From contig JALECJ010000056.1 of the NCBI GenBank assembly GCA_023515745.1, positions 853,409-917,408 on the forward strand: DNA of 64,000 nucleotides. The letters are read 5' to 3'. This document shows, piece by piece, positions 35,277-46,232 of the stretch. This DNA is from Amoeboaphelidium protococcarum. Its lineage: Eukaryota; Aphelidiomycota; Aphelidea. The position numbers and the translations under genes were made by a program. The notes beneath the pieces were generated by a model, which saw nothing but the letters and a program-made list of their open reading frames with translations, searched no databases and had not been told where the DNA came from. The first letter of the stretch is position 1. Each line of letters starts with the position of its first letter.

Positions 35277-37529
35277 ATGTTTAAAAAGAAGAAGGAAGTA
35301 GTTGCAGGATAAAGTTTCAGCACGTTACCATAGAGTCCATCTACGTAGGGCGGCTACATGGCGGGTGGATAGTAGAATAGTTATAATATGGTGGGTAATC
35401 AGCATCCAGCTTTGGCTCTGGCTTAGATGAGTGCCAATTAACAATATGCTGGATAGTAGTAACAGATGCAGAATTATACCAATCCCGGCGGATATGGAGT
35501 CAACGCTATGGCTGGACTGCCTTTATAACAGTAGTAATAGCAAATGATGATGATGCAACAAGGATCCCCTGCTGTACCGCGCCAGACACCTCAAGGTTAT
35601 GGTCAAGGTGCGGCACTGCAAAATCCTATGGCACAGTAAAATTAGATGCAGTAACAGTAGATGTTGTAGCCACAGCAAGGTGCTGCAATGTATTCGTATC
35701 AACCTCAGTAGTAGAATGTTGCATAGAATTAGCAGAATCCGATGGCAATGGGCCAAGTTGCTGGTAATAACTATGGCTCCATGTAGGCCGGATAAAGGCC
35801 GTAGTAATAGTAGTAATAGCAATAATTTCCACCTTAGATGCAGATGCAGCAATAGATGTAGTAGCCTCAAATGCTCTAGTAATAGCAGATGCAGAAACAA
35901 CAATAGCAGATGTAATATTAGTAACAGCAGCAACAAAACTTTTAACCTCATGGACCGCCTTGTCTTAAATGTTCTAAGGCTTGTGATCAAAGGAATGGAT
36001 TTATAGGCTTAAAAGATGGTTCAAACTTTCATAAGGAATGCTTTACTTGTGGACTCTGTGACTAGGTGTTGCCTCTGAAATTTGTCCACAAGCGTAAAAA
36101 GTATTTCCACACTGATTGCTATGATCACATTAAGGCTACACTTCCAGCCTGTGCTCATTGTAAGATTCAGCTACTTCCCATGGAGCCAACTCTGTAATTG
36201 CCTACTGGGTCCACGTATCACGAAGAGTGCTTCGTATGTGACTAGTGCACTAAGCCTCTGGGATAGATTGTGTTGCCATTTGGGGAGCTGCTCTTCCATC
36301 AAGAGTGTATGGGATGTTTTAATTGTAATAGATCCCTGGCTGGTGTGTAGTATGATCAATTGCCTGAGGGATATTACGCTTGCATCAACTGTCTATCTTC
36401 AATATGGCCTGAGCTGTATGCTACGAGTAATCCAATCTCCAAGATTGCAACTCCGCTTAACTAAAGTAATAATACTTTACCGCAGCTCCAAGGAAGTTAA
36501 AGCTCTCTACCAAGTGGTTAGAATTCTGTACGTGTCAATACTCAGACGAGATCTTTATCCAACACTTAAACTTTTGGGTCTGTGCGAGCAAGTTTGAGTT
36601 CACCAAATACACAGGTGGAATCTGTCACTCCATAGAATTTTTAGGATTATGGAGATTATAGTCAGACATTGCCATCAAAAATGGCCAAGATGCACTTACA
36701 AGGTGTGTAATCTGGTGGTACTAATAGTCCTAGTGGATAGGCTTTGAATAAGCCTCCGTCTATTAATCATTTGTAGTAGGCGTTTGGTGTGCCATCACAA
36801 TAGTCTATTCCGGACATCAAGTCCTTGCCACCACCAATATCTACTCCATCTAAATCTAATACTCCCCGATAGAGTGTGGCGATCAATAACCTGCCTTCAC
36901 CTGCATAAATCCCACCACTTGGCAATCTTCCCACTCAGTTGCCGCCACCAGCTTCTCTACCGAATGGATTACCTCCACCTCCATCATTGCCTAAAAATAA
37001 GCCGCAGCTGCCATCAACTCTGCCGATACTGCCCGAGAGAAGCCACAGTCTGACAGATTCGATGAGAGCATAGTTGCCATTGCCTCTTCAGTAGTCGTCA
37101 GCTTCATCCTTGCCTGTTCCACCTCCACCTCCGTCTTCATAATAGTCTACCGCGTCTGCACCGCCATCGGTTGTTCACTCCAACACGGAGCCATTGCCCG
37201 AAAGTAAGGGAGATTTGCTATCTTAAATTCGTAAGGCGTCAGTTCAGAATCTCAAAAAAGTTGATAATGTCGTGGGAAATGGAGCAATATCTGCGCAAGG
37301 TAAAGGTGTGGCTGCCGGAGCTGGAGGTAAAGTGTCTGCAAGTGCTTTTGGTAAGAGTGGCTTGTAATCTGCACTGGCTCAGTCTCTGAATAAGATGAAG
37401 GCTAAAGTAGCCGTTGAAGAGGAAGACGATGGACCGGAAGAGGCGGTCATCAATATCTCGTCACATCTGAACAATAGGAGAAAGCATATTGAAGAGGGAG
37501 GTAATGAGGCTGAAGATGATTGGGATTGA
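35277..37529 (+). CDS. LIM-polyproline-WH2-connector-acidic protein
   Basis: 750 residues, single exon, stop TGA. Residues 1-225: Gln/Met/Pro-rich with long Gln runs mixing TAG, TAA, CAG and CAA. Residues ~229-372: two LIM domains and a half LIM (CLKCSKAC ... FHKECFTCGLC; CAHCKIQL ... YHEECFVCDQC; CFNCNRSL ... YACINC). Residues ~450-640: Pro-rich with LPPP repeats (profilin/SH3-type). At ~644 a WH2 motif, DLLSQIRKASVQNLKKV, whose Q is TAA; at ~692 an amphipathic connector-like helix GLQSALAQSLNKMKAKV; then an acidic stretch and a final EAEDDWD. This order (Pro-rich, WH2, C, A with terminal Trp) is that of WASP-family Arp2/3 activators, here joined to LIM domains. Function as a nucleation-promoting factor is inference. 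Confidence 0.85.
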
Positions 37530-39240
37530 TTTTGTCTATGTAAGTGCTGTGACTTTACTATGGTGCTGCTGATAAGTATTGGTATACAGTATGCACAGAG
37601 AGAGAGAAAGAGAGAGAGAACCAATTTAGTGAATGAATTTAGCTGTCATAAAGTATAGAATTTTATAAAAATTCTGCCCACCAATCGTCCTTGTCAGCAG
37701 ATACTCGTTCAGGTGAAGTTTCTCTCATTGCGAGTCTTTTAGAGCTTAATGAACGCTACAACTCACTCTATAGATCATCGCCACTCGATGCCAAGTTCAT
37801 CTTACTTAAAGATTTGGACAATGATGCCTTTAGACCAGAAGATTAATTGGAACTAGACTCTTCTCTTAAGAACGATGGAGTAGAAGCATCTCTCACATCA
37901 TCCACCTTGTTTAGTTTTTCAATCGAAGATTTTCTAATCTGATCCAAAAGATTGGTTGGCAGAGCACTAGAGCTAGATGACTTTCTCAAAGGCGTCTACT
38001 CCTAGAATGATATCACTTGTTCAGGAGCTTTGGGAGCAGGAGGGACAACTTTACTTTAAACAGGAGCCTCTTTAACAGAGCTGTTAACAGTGTTGCTTTA
38101 CTTTGGAATAGATTAAATTTCACCAACCGAAGCTTTAGGTTTCTCAATAGATTTAAACTGTTCTCCACTGACAGCCTTACCAGTATTAGAAACACCAGAT
38201 CCTGTAACATTTTATTTAGAGTCCATTTTACTCACACTACTTTATTAAGACTACTGAGACGGTGTAAACGTGTTCATTGGCTTACTAGGCTAAGACTGAC
38301 CCGAAGGCTTGCTGTCTTTAGAACTATCAATAGTCTTTGATTATTCAACAGCTTTATAAGAAGCTTGTGACGGAGGCACTTTCAAAGACATAGTCGAGTT
38401 ACTAGCCACAGATGCAGGAATTTAACTATTCAACTTGGATAGCAAGTCTTTAGTTTTACTACTTGCATTAGGTACGTCAGTCCTGGTCTAAAGATTACTA
38501 TTCGTCGCACTCTAGACATTCTAGCTCTTACTAGCGGCGACAGGTGTACCATAAGTGACTCCAAACTTATCAAATACATCACTGTTACCAATACCAGCTT
38601 TCGCTTCACGTCTAGCCAACTCAGACTCTCTATTGACGGGATCGTAACGCTTCTCTATGCATTTACCGCAAGTGAACACTCCATCAATTTCTTTAAATCG
38701 GACGCCTCTATCACCGCTACTACTATCACTCAAGAGACCGGATTTACACACACTACATTTAGGGAAGCAATCGATATGATACTTTTCACTCTGGTACGTG
38801 GTGTACTTGTCATTAGTTAGAATGGCTCGCTTACAGGTGCGACACTTCGGACTAAATACGTCCATATAGCACGCCTCATCATACCATACACCTTAATCTT
38901 CAAAATACTAACCACCAGCTATTGTCTTGTTGCATTTACCACATTTGAGACAGTCGGCGTGCATCAGCTGACCATTTATGCGAACAGCTTTACCGCCGGG
39001 AAGTAATGGCTTCTTACACTTGATACAACCATCGCCAGAGGAGGCCTAATTGCTAGCTATCGCTTTATCCACACATTGTAAATGATACAACTTCTAATCA
39101 TGCATAGTATACTCTGCCGGAAGGGGCAATTTACAGTGATTACAGTTAAAACATCGAGCATGTACATTCACACCATCATCCAGTTGAGCATACGATTCCC
39201 CTCCAGCGATCGTCTTTCCGCAAGTATTACACACTGGCAT
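37450..39240 (-). CDS. LIM-WH2-connector-acidic protein, second member
   Basis: At least three LIM domains at residues 1-200 (CNTCGKTI ... HARCFNCNHC; CIKCKKPL ... HADCLKCGKC; CRTCKRAI ... YHIDCFPKCSVC ... CGKC), a Ser/Lys/Pro linker, then WH2 (NLLDQIRKSSIEKLNKVDD, ~427), connector (GLKASLSKSLSKMN) and acidic end DKDDWWAEFL (~516-525). The tail clearly parallels that of the neighbouring plus-strand gene. After AEFL comes TAA at 37663-37665. Read as Gln, the frame runs on to TGA at 37450, adding about 70 low-complexity residues and overlapping the neighbour's coding end antisense by 80 nt. Read as a stop, the protein is 525 residues and the overlap vanishes. I give the TGA end but doubt it. 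Confidence 0.82.
37597..37620. repeat. (AG)n microsatellite
   Basis: About 24 nt of AGAGAG with one AAAG interruption, in the space between the two convergent LIM-WCA genes. Confidence 0.8.
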
Positions 39241-39575
39241 CTTTTATATTTCTACTCAATGATGTTGTTCTGAGAGAATAAATTTTATTATATTGTTTAA
39301 AAATGTCCAGCGATAATAAATCAACTTTGATATAGAGTTAGGTTGTAATCCACAGAGTTGTTTGAAGTTTACGGTAAAGGAGAAAAGTTACAATCCGCGA
39401 TCAACTTTCAACGCTATTCCGTTCGCGTAAGTGAACATTCAAAAAGTAAATTTAATAGTAAGACAAAATAGGATGAGCGTAATGTATGTTTATATCGTAC
39501 GCTAGTTACATAATCCATGTCAAGTGTAGATAGTAGCCAATAAGCAACAAAAACGCCTGTGACAAAGTCCATGTA
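39241..39575. other. Intergenic region
   Basis: 335 nt upstream of the minus-strand LIM-WCA gene and downstream of the next minus-strand gene. AT-rich with CGCG near 39397 and 39423; nothing else seen. Confidence 0.4.
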
Positions 39576-41489
39576 TCAAAAGACACAGCCAACATCGCGA
39601 GAAGATCCACCGGCGGCAGTGGATGATGATGCTTATGATGATGGAGTAGGCTTAGATGATCCCTGCTTGACACCAACTTGCTGCTTTTGCTGCTATTACT
39701 TTTTAAATATTCCCTTCAGATTATCTTCAAATGAACCAGACTTGATCTATACATTACCGCCACTCATATTACCAGTAGAATTAGAAGAGTGACGAGCTTG
39801 ACTACTTCTTGCACCACCAGCAGTAGATGATGATGATGATGACCCGACAAAGTTACCGCTACCTTACGCACCAACACCTGATTACAACTGCTACTATAAA
39901 CGCTACCTAGCCTCCACCGAATTCCTGATATGATTCAATAGCTCAGCAGGAGGCACTGGGCATGCGCGATTGTTCTTAAACTTGGCATATGATCCATTCA
40001 AGAGAGGATTCTTATCAGCCTCAGAGCCAAAGAGAAATAGTCCAGTAGGCTCATGCTTCTTCTTAATTAACGGATTATCATTGATGATATTCTACACACC
40101 ACCATGAGACTATTGAGTAAGAGATTTAAAGTCACGCTGCGCCTATGCCTATTACTCAATCTGGTCGCTTATAGACTATTTAGCAGCTTCAGTCAATTTC
40201 TTCAATTTAAGGTTCTCCTCATACACAATCTGATAATCTTCATCCAATAACTAATTAGTCTTCTTGACCATTGTCTTATCTAACTAAGATAGTTATTATT
40301 TATACTACTGCTATTACTGTTTGGCACTCAACTAGTTTGCATTATTATGATTTCTGTTTTTAGGTACATGGTCACCATTGATATTAAACCCACCAAAGAC
40401 CATTCCAAACTTTTTATCCAGTTCAGTGAGGCTACCATGTTTATGATGCCGAGACTGAGGCTTCACCTGAGTAACTTTAAACTGATATGGCGACTACGCC
40501 TTCAGTGTGCCTTTCGTAGATTATGATGATGATGATGACGAAATACCAATTTAACGCTGCATATCATCTTTAAACTACTCCATGGATTAAGAAAACATCT
40601 CCTGGATCTTGTCATTAAGGATAAAGTCTGGCAATTGAGCACCATCTTAATTTCTCCCGGTAGAGCTTTTAAAATTGACACCAGATTTCTTACTACCACC
40701 ACTAACAGCTTATGAAATATCAGGTGCAGAGAGTGGAATCTAAGTACCATCTTGCTCATTGACAAATACATTCTTATCCACATCAAATGTGAACGATGGT
40801 CCAGGCAGATGTTGAAATCCTAAATCTTTCATCATCTTGAGCATAGTCTCTCTGGTGGGAAATTCAAAATTGGCCTCTTCAAAGTCTTCTTCATCGAAAC
40901 TCGAATAGTCCTCCTCCTCATCTTCATCATCACCATCATCTTATACCTATTTACCAGCATCTTTATCCGCTTGCACGCAATCCTTAGTGATAGAATCAGT
41001 GGAAAATGGCATCTTTGTGCCAGTTGCGATAGAAGATAGAGCATCCTGAGAATTATGCCGATTCAACTCTGCATTCAGTTAAGCTTTAAGGGGACGCGTC
41101 AGATTGTGTAATGTCATTTTGTCCATATCTAATTCTAGCTCTTCCACCACTTCATCATCATCATCATCTATGTCAATGTCATTCTCATCTAAAGGATGAA
41201 TCCCTTCAGCATCAAAATCTTAAACGTCATCCAGTATGGTAGGTATAATGGCGGATGATTACACCTTTTGAGGCTCTTTCACGGTAAGCTTAATATTTCC
41301 CACAGAAAGACTAAACTGCTGGTCTCCCTAAATCAAATGTCCCTTCTCATGAGCCTCAGCAATAAGCCTGAGCACATTGGCCACCTCTTGCTTTGACCGT
41401 TAGAAAGGCCAGTGAAGGAGGATATGGATAATCTCCTAATACTGCTCATAGTCAGTCTCCATCACAGTCTATATCTACGAGACTGTCAT
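39576..41489 (-). CDS. Acidic, Gln-rich protein of unknown function
   Basis: 637 residues, single exon, stop TGA. Not recognised. The N-terminal 80 residues look folded (EIIHILLHWPFQRSKQEVAN, LIAEAHEKGHLIQ, FSLSVGNIKLTV). Then come Asp/Glu-rich stretches (DIDIDDDDDEVVEELELD; DEDEEEDYSSFDEEDFEE), a helix-forming piece (LPDFILNDKIQEMFSQSMEQ), a Gln run leading into a coiled coil (about residues 400-470), and a Ser/Gly-rich C-terminus. No signal peptide or membrane segment, so nuclear or cytosolic is likely. Most Gln residues in the coiled coil are TAR. Could be a transcription or RNA-processing factor; not assigned. Confidence 0.6.
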
Positions 41490-41881
41490 TCTTGCACACT
41501 TGGATTGTACACACAGACGGGCAGGCAGGCAGGCAGGCAGACTGAATCCGTAAGTTTAATAGTGTAAACGCAGCAATAGATATTATAGGACTATATATAC
41601 ACTGAATAGTAACAACTGGGAATTACCTCAAATGCGCGCGCCTTTTTGGAGAAGAAGAAATTCAGCGAAAAAACGATCAACTCGTTCCATTTGCCAAACG
41701 GCTGCCAGTGGAAAGTTTCAGTCAAAAGGGAAACGCGAAATGGAAGCTCTCTCTCTCTTCCTCATTCCATCGCCTTTTCTATTCGTAGTTGCTCTTTAAC
41801 AGATCACACTGTATACTATAGCACTGTATCATCGCAAATATAATTTATTATAGAAAAAGGAAAACTTTGATAGGAACAATT
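41490..41881. other. Divergent intergenic region with (GCAG)n microsatellite
   Basis: 392 nt promoter region. A GCAG tetranucleotide repeat of five units spans 41519-41540. GAAAGTTTC and GAAACGCGAAA occur at about 41711-41740, matching motifs seen upstream of other genes in this window. Confidence 0.5.
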
Positions 41882-42640
41882 ATGGATCTTTTAGAGTTTA
41901 TAGATGTGGAGCATGTAAAGTTTTTGAATGTTAGAGATTAGGATAGAGCGAGGTCCGTGTTTAAACCTTTAGATTAGTATAATGTTTTTAATGGTAATGA
42001 TATTCAAATTAATAATACCCAATAGACGGCGAATGGATAATGTGTTTGTGTTAGCGATACTGATACTGCGACATTTGACGAGTATGATGAGTCTATAATC
42101 ATGGTGATTCCGTTCACACAGAGTGTCAAGATTTAGAGCATATCACTCAACACTGATCCATAGAGGTATCCACTGAATGCACCCAGTCGAATGGTTCTAT
42201 TTGCAAATAAAAGCGTAGACTTTAATGATGTCGAGTCCATGTGGAATCCTGATAATCATGTTCATAATGGTCAGTGTGGTTGTAATACGTAAATTAACTC
42301 CAGTGGACAGGTTAGTCAGGAATTTGATCTAATCAATCCATCTTCTACTGGTGATCGTATTAGCTATGAGTTGCTTCCCTTCAAGTTTAGCAATGTAACT
42401 CTGCTATCTATATACTTTCCATGGAACTTTAAGACGCGATAAATGATGTTAAATTCTTAAAATGCTAACAATGTCAGCGAGGATATATATGGACTTGCTA
42501 CGATGATTGACTTTGTTGGATTCACTGGCACTTGTAACGGTCCTGTTAATAACTTGCGCGTTGTGAAAGCTGTCTATGAGACTAAACCTAATGTATCTGA
42601 TCATCCTCAGGTTGAAGTCACTAATAGAATGGGTATGTGA
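41882..42640 (+). CDS. PITHD1: PITH-domain protein (PITHD1)
   Basis: 252 residues, single exon. A PITH domain makes up the whole protein, as in PITHD1, which binds the proteasome: FIDVEHVKFLNVRDQDRARS, SVFKPLDQ, DESIIMVIPFTQSVKIQSIS, PSRMVLFANK, CGCNTQINSSGQVSQEFDL, YELLPFKFSNVTLLSIYFPW, and IDFVGFTGTC. Gln codons in conserved spots (NVRDQDRA, FKPLDQYN) are TAG. Another open frame begins only 20 nt after its stop on the same strand. Confidence 0.93.
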
Positions 42641-42660
42641 TATTGTAATTCGGAATAAAA

Positions 42661-43428
42661 ATGCTGAACATGAAGCCATTTAATTTTGATGATTTAATTT
42701 AAAAGTTCAACATTTTGTCACATCATAAACACCGCGTGCCCTGTCTCTTTAAGTAGCCGAGTCATCCATTAGTATCTCAGTTGTAGCGTTTACAATTCGG
42801 TGGTGCAGTCCAACCACTTGATATGCATTCTTTCTAGATAGCCAAGTCAAGTCTTTCAGTAACTACGGAGGCAACTGAGCTTACTGACCATTTCGCCTTG
42901 TGGCAGCCTTGGAAAGTTTCTATTGAATGGCAGAGGTGGACCAACCAGGATCCAGAACAATCAATGACACATCGCCAGCTTAAACTTATAACTGCTACTG
43001 ACTCAGTGATGATAATCGTCGCACTAGTACGCCAACTATAGTGATACTATGACCGTCAAATTAGAGATACAGCGGAGGCTTATCGTGAAAATTTACATTA
43101 ATATGATCAGTTTACACGGTCAAGAACTATCTCTAGCTATGTAAAAGTCGCGTATCCAAACTGTTGAAATAGGCGCAACAGTATCGTATAAGCTTAGACG
43201 CAGCAGAACCATCAAATGAATCAACAAAATCCACTACATATGCAGAAAAATGGTAGCGAGAGTATAGGATAGTCAACACCTCCACAGCACCAATCCATTA
43301 CTAAGATCCTTGCACAGAGTACCCGTAATGACGCGCCCCATCAGGATCAAATTAGTTCTGAAACGCCGCGGTAAGAAATCGTTGCAAATCTTCAATCGAG
43401 GGCACCTCTTAGTTATTACTACCATTGA
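42661..43428 (+). CDS. Unresolved ORF interrupted by in-frame TGA
   Basis: From ATG 42661 the frame is open for 127 residues (contains FALWQPWKVSIEWQRW) to TGA at 43042. The same frame then continues coding-like (YYDRQIRDTAEAYRENLHQY) to TGA 43165 and again with many Gln as TAR (QTQQNHQMNQQNPLHMQKNG) to TGA 43426. Further coding-like pieces appear in other frames to about 43714. A 57-nt GT-AG intron (about 43141-43197) would remove the second TGA in frame, but its end is not TGTAG, and the first TGA is unexplained. Could be a multi-exon gene that I cannot splice, or a decaying one. Function unknown. Confidence 0.4.
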
Positions 43429-43865
43429 GCTGACTGGAGAGCAGCATTTATAAATTTCTATATCCACAACCAAATCTTGCATCATCCTGATTTCTCTGCG
43501 AGTAGTGGCGGACCAAAGGGGTACTCAGACTGAATGAGGAGATTGTAGTTTAGTTGCTCAGACACTAGCGAATCTTTTCTACTAACGAATGTTGTTCATC
43601 TAAGTTGACTCGTGAGGAATTTAGCGTAGTAACTGCTCTTGTTGTTGTCGTCGTTGGTGATACTTCATTAGACTATTGCAAAGACAATTAAAGTGCCTGG
43701 TGAAGATTCAGATGATCAACCAGATCGTCCTATTCCCACAAAATCACCACACAAATCACACTCCACCAACATTTAGCCATTAAAAAATTCCACGAAAAAA
43801 GAGTAATAAATGGTACTTATAAAATTTTTAAGGTATACATCTCTTTCATTATTATCTCAATAAAA
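43429..43865. other. Unassigned stretch
   Basis: Holds possible 3' pieces of the preceding ORF: an open frame at about 43513-43714 with ILRLNEEI-like and EEFSVVTALVVVVVGD composition, and a TGTAG at about 43543-43547 that could be an intron end. I cannot build a convincing gene. The last 80 nt are AT-rich and probably the 3' end of PXMP4. Confidence 0.3.
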
Positions 43866-44585
43866 TCATTAGTTATGAATTAACCAATTTCTGAAATTAC
43901 TCCAAACGTTGGAATCATTGTATAGATACTGCATGGACGCTTGCAGAGATGATTGTAATGAGAAGCGTTCCCACTTGAACAAGTACATCACAACACCCCA
44001 GACGACGGCAGCAAATACAGGGAAGATTTTGTCCTCATACAGACCGGCACTTAGTGGAGCTGACTTGCCAGATACAGACGTGGAGGTAGATGCAGTGCTG
44101 AGTCTAGCAGAGGCACGGCGACCACCCTTGAAATCTTCAGATGGTATCAAACCAATGAGTTTAAACACGTTTCTTGCATATAACACCTTGATCGCACCCA
44201 CCATAATTCTACTAAATAGATACAACACAATCTACTAGTTGATATTGTTATCTTTACCGAATACAATGTAGCCACCAATCAACCCACTTATGAAACTGTG
44301 CCACTGTTCCTCCTTCTACTAACCATTGGTGGATTTGAGGAGTAAAAGTAGCGACTTATAAATGCCAACAAATGTACCCAAGTTCTTACTATGCTACCAG
44401 GTTGCTTCCAATATGGCTTTAATCTTCTATCTGAAAGTCAACTAGTCTCTAAACAGGAAGGTCATAACGAACGCATGAGGCAGTCGAATCTTGGCTCCAT
44501 ACACCAAACCATTCCTTATACCCTTCAGAATTGACAAAATTCCATGATTCTTGGGATCCAGGAGAAACTAATTGACAGAATCCAT
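43866..44585 (-). CDS. PXMP4: Peroxisomal membrane protein 4 (PMP24 family)
   Basis: 239 residues, single exon. Matches PXMP4 throughout: ILKGIRNGLVYGAKIRLPHA, FVMTFLFRDQLTF, WHSFISGLIGGYIVFG, IVLYLFSRIMVGAIK, and the C-terminal VFAAVVWGVVMYLF plus SLQASMQYLYNDSNVW. The family belongs to the Tim17/PMP24-type membrane proteins. The gene ends AAC TAA TGA, so the chain ends HNQ; in homologues the protein ends at about this point, so the TAA may be a former stop now read through to the adjacent TGA. Confidence 0.93.
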
Positions 44586-44831
44586 AATGAGTAAAGTTAG
44601 ACTAGTTTTAGATCTACAAAGCGAGGCTACAAATAGAAATAAGGTGAAAGTGAAGAGGTGCAGTGGTTGTTTTACAGGGTGGGTGAGAATGGATCGGAAC
44701 AAAGTCAAGCGATGAACTTCTGTTTGAGCGATCTCGTTCCTTTGAAGAGGATGGCGACGGGTTTATTCATTTTTTCTTAACGTGAATAAGATACTATTAA
44801 CTTAAATTCATTTCAAACAAAGGTGGTGGAG

Positions 44832-45899
44832 ATGAGTAGTAATAGTAATTTGAGTCCTGAATAGAAGGCGCGAATTGAAAGAAATAAGCGTGATGCTTTG
44901 GAGCGTAGAGCAAAGGCGAACGCTGCAGTTCCGAATCAGTCCAAGTAGAACAGTGATGAGCATACTACTACACGCGATTTAAGTAATAGTAAAAAGTCAA
45001 TGAAAGATTGGGCACCAAAGAAAAAGTATGTGGACTACGATCTGTCACAAATTCAAGATTCTAAAGGTGGATTCTTGGTTGAAACTGATGGTAGCGCGGG
45101 TGGTAGTAACGCCCAACAACAAAAGAAGAAGAGAAACGTCATATATGAGCATCTGATGATACCGGCGAACGTGCCACTCGCAACGTCGTCTTCAGATTCT
45201 GTGGCACAAAATGAATTGAGTCTACAGTTGGAATGCGCGGAATGCCAGTCTGCAAATGTGAGTATGAATTACTTAACTCATTATCTCTACATGGTGTGTA
45301 ATGATTGTATCAGCCAAGTACCCGAAAAGTATACGCTGCTGACCAAGACTGAGATTATTGAAGATTACTTGATTACAGATGAGGAAATCAAGTCTGTCAG
45401 TGAAAGCAGTCTCACTAAGCCTTTCAGTTATGAATTATTGCTTGCGTAATAGAGAAAGTCCAGTGTAAGTAATCAAAGTGGAAGTGTTGAAACTCCATCT
45501 TAACAGAATGAAGTCCGGTAGAATAAAGTCGTTGGCAAAGTTCTTCGGTATTGGGAGAAACCGAATCCGCATAGAAGTACATACGCCAAAATGCACCTAT
45601 TTCTGCGATGTTAAGTGGAGGATTACGTATTCAAGCACGTGTGGAAGAGTGAAGAGGAGCTGGATGCAGAGTTTGAGAGGCGCGATGAACTTAAACGTAA
45701 ACGCGCCGAGTCAAAGCGTAAGAGCAACTTGCGTGACATGAAGAAACGCGTCAGAACTAGTCTGCTCAATGAATAAGGAAACAACAGAACGGCACAGGAG
45801 TCTTCTGATTCTAGAAAGCATATTCATTCATGGATTGTTTAAGGGGCTGTGAAACGGTGTGAGTCTTGCAAGTTATCGATTGAAGAGGAGTCATTTTGA
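44832..45899 (+). CDS. XPA: DNA repair protein XPA/Rad14
   Basis: 355 residues, single exon. Nucleotide-excision-repair damage-verification scaffold. Seen: a basic helical N-terminus (ARIERNKRDALERRAKANAA), GGFLVETDG, the zinc finger CAEC ... CNDC (about residues 138-158), then LLTKTEIIEDYLITDEEI, the DNA-binding domain RYWEKPNPHRSTYAKMHLFL and the long basic helix ELKRKRAESKRKSNLRDMKK. A C-terminal CESC pair is an extra possible metal site. TAR codons lie inside the conserved part (RCQVEDY, Q is TAA). Compare human XPA 273 residues: here there are Ser/Gln inserts and a longer tail. Confidence 0.94.
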
Positions 45900-46232
45900 C
45901 TCTAAAGTTCTGATGGATATTCTGATGTTATTACGCGTGACTTTATTAAAAATACTCGCAATATAATTTATAGTGCTTAGTATTGGTTTCATTTTATATA
46001 ATGCGCGTCCAATAGAATATTTTGAGCGAACGTATGCGGATAGTTACGAGTCAAGGTTAAACTTTATGGACCTTTATGCCAAGACTTACCCCTGATTGAT
46101 CAAAACTGATTCAGAACTGATATTGGTACTCCCTGATATGCTTTCACCTTTCAGTCCTCTTCCCATCTGAAAAATCTGCAAATTTTTGGAATCTATTTTA
46201 TTAGAAAGTACCGTCTATATCCGTATCCTGCT
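45900..46232. other. Intergenic region
   Basis: 333 nt between XPA and the GPI-protein gene. It holds ATGCGCGTCC near 46001 and an AT-rich region before the start at 46233. No ORF. Confidence 0.4.

Noticed and set aside
35820-35940. TAG-rich runs as simple (TAG)n satellite DNA
   Set aside because: They are in frame, mixed with CAG/CAA and located in Gln-rich protein regions, so they are coding poly-Gln.
35599-36006. Overlapping Ser/Asn- or Leu-rich frames on both strands
   Set aside because: Shadows of the poly-Gln region of the LIM-WCA gene.
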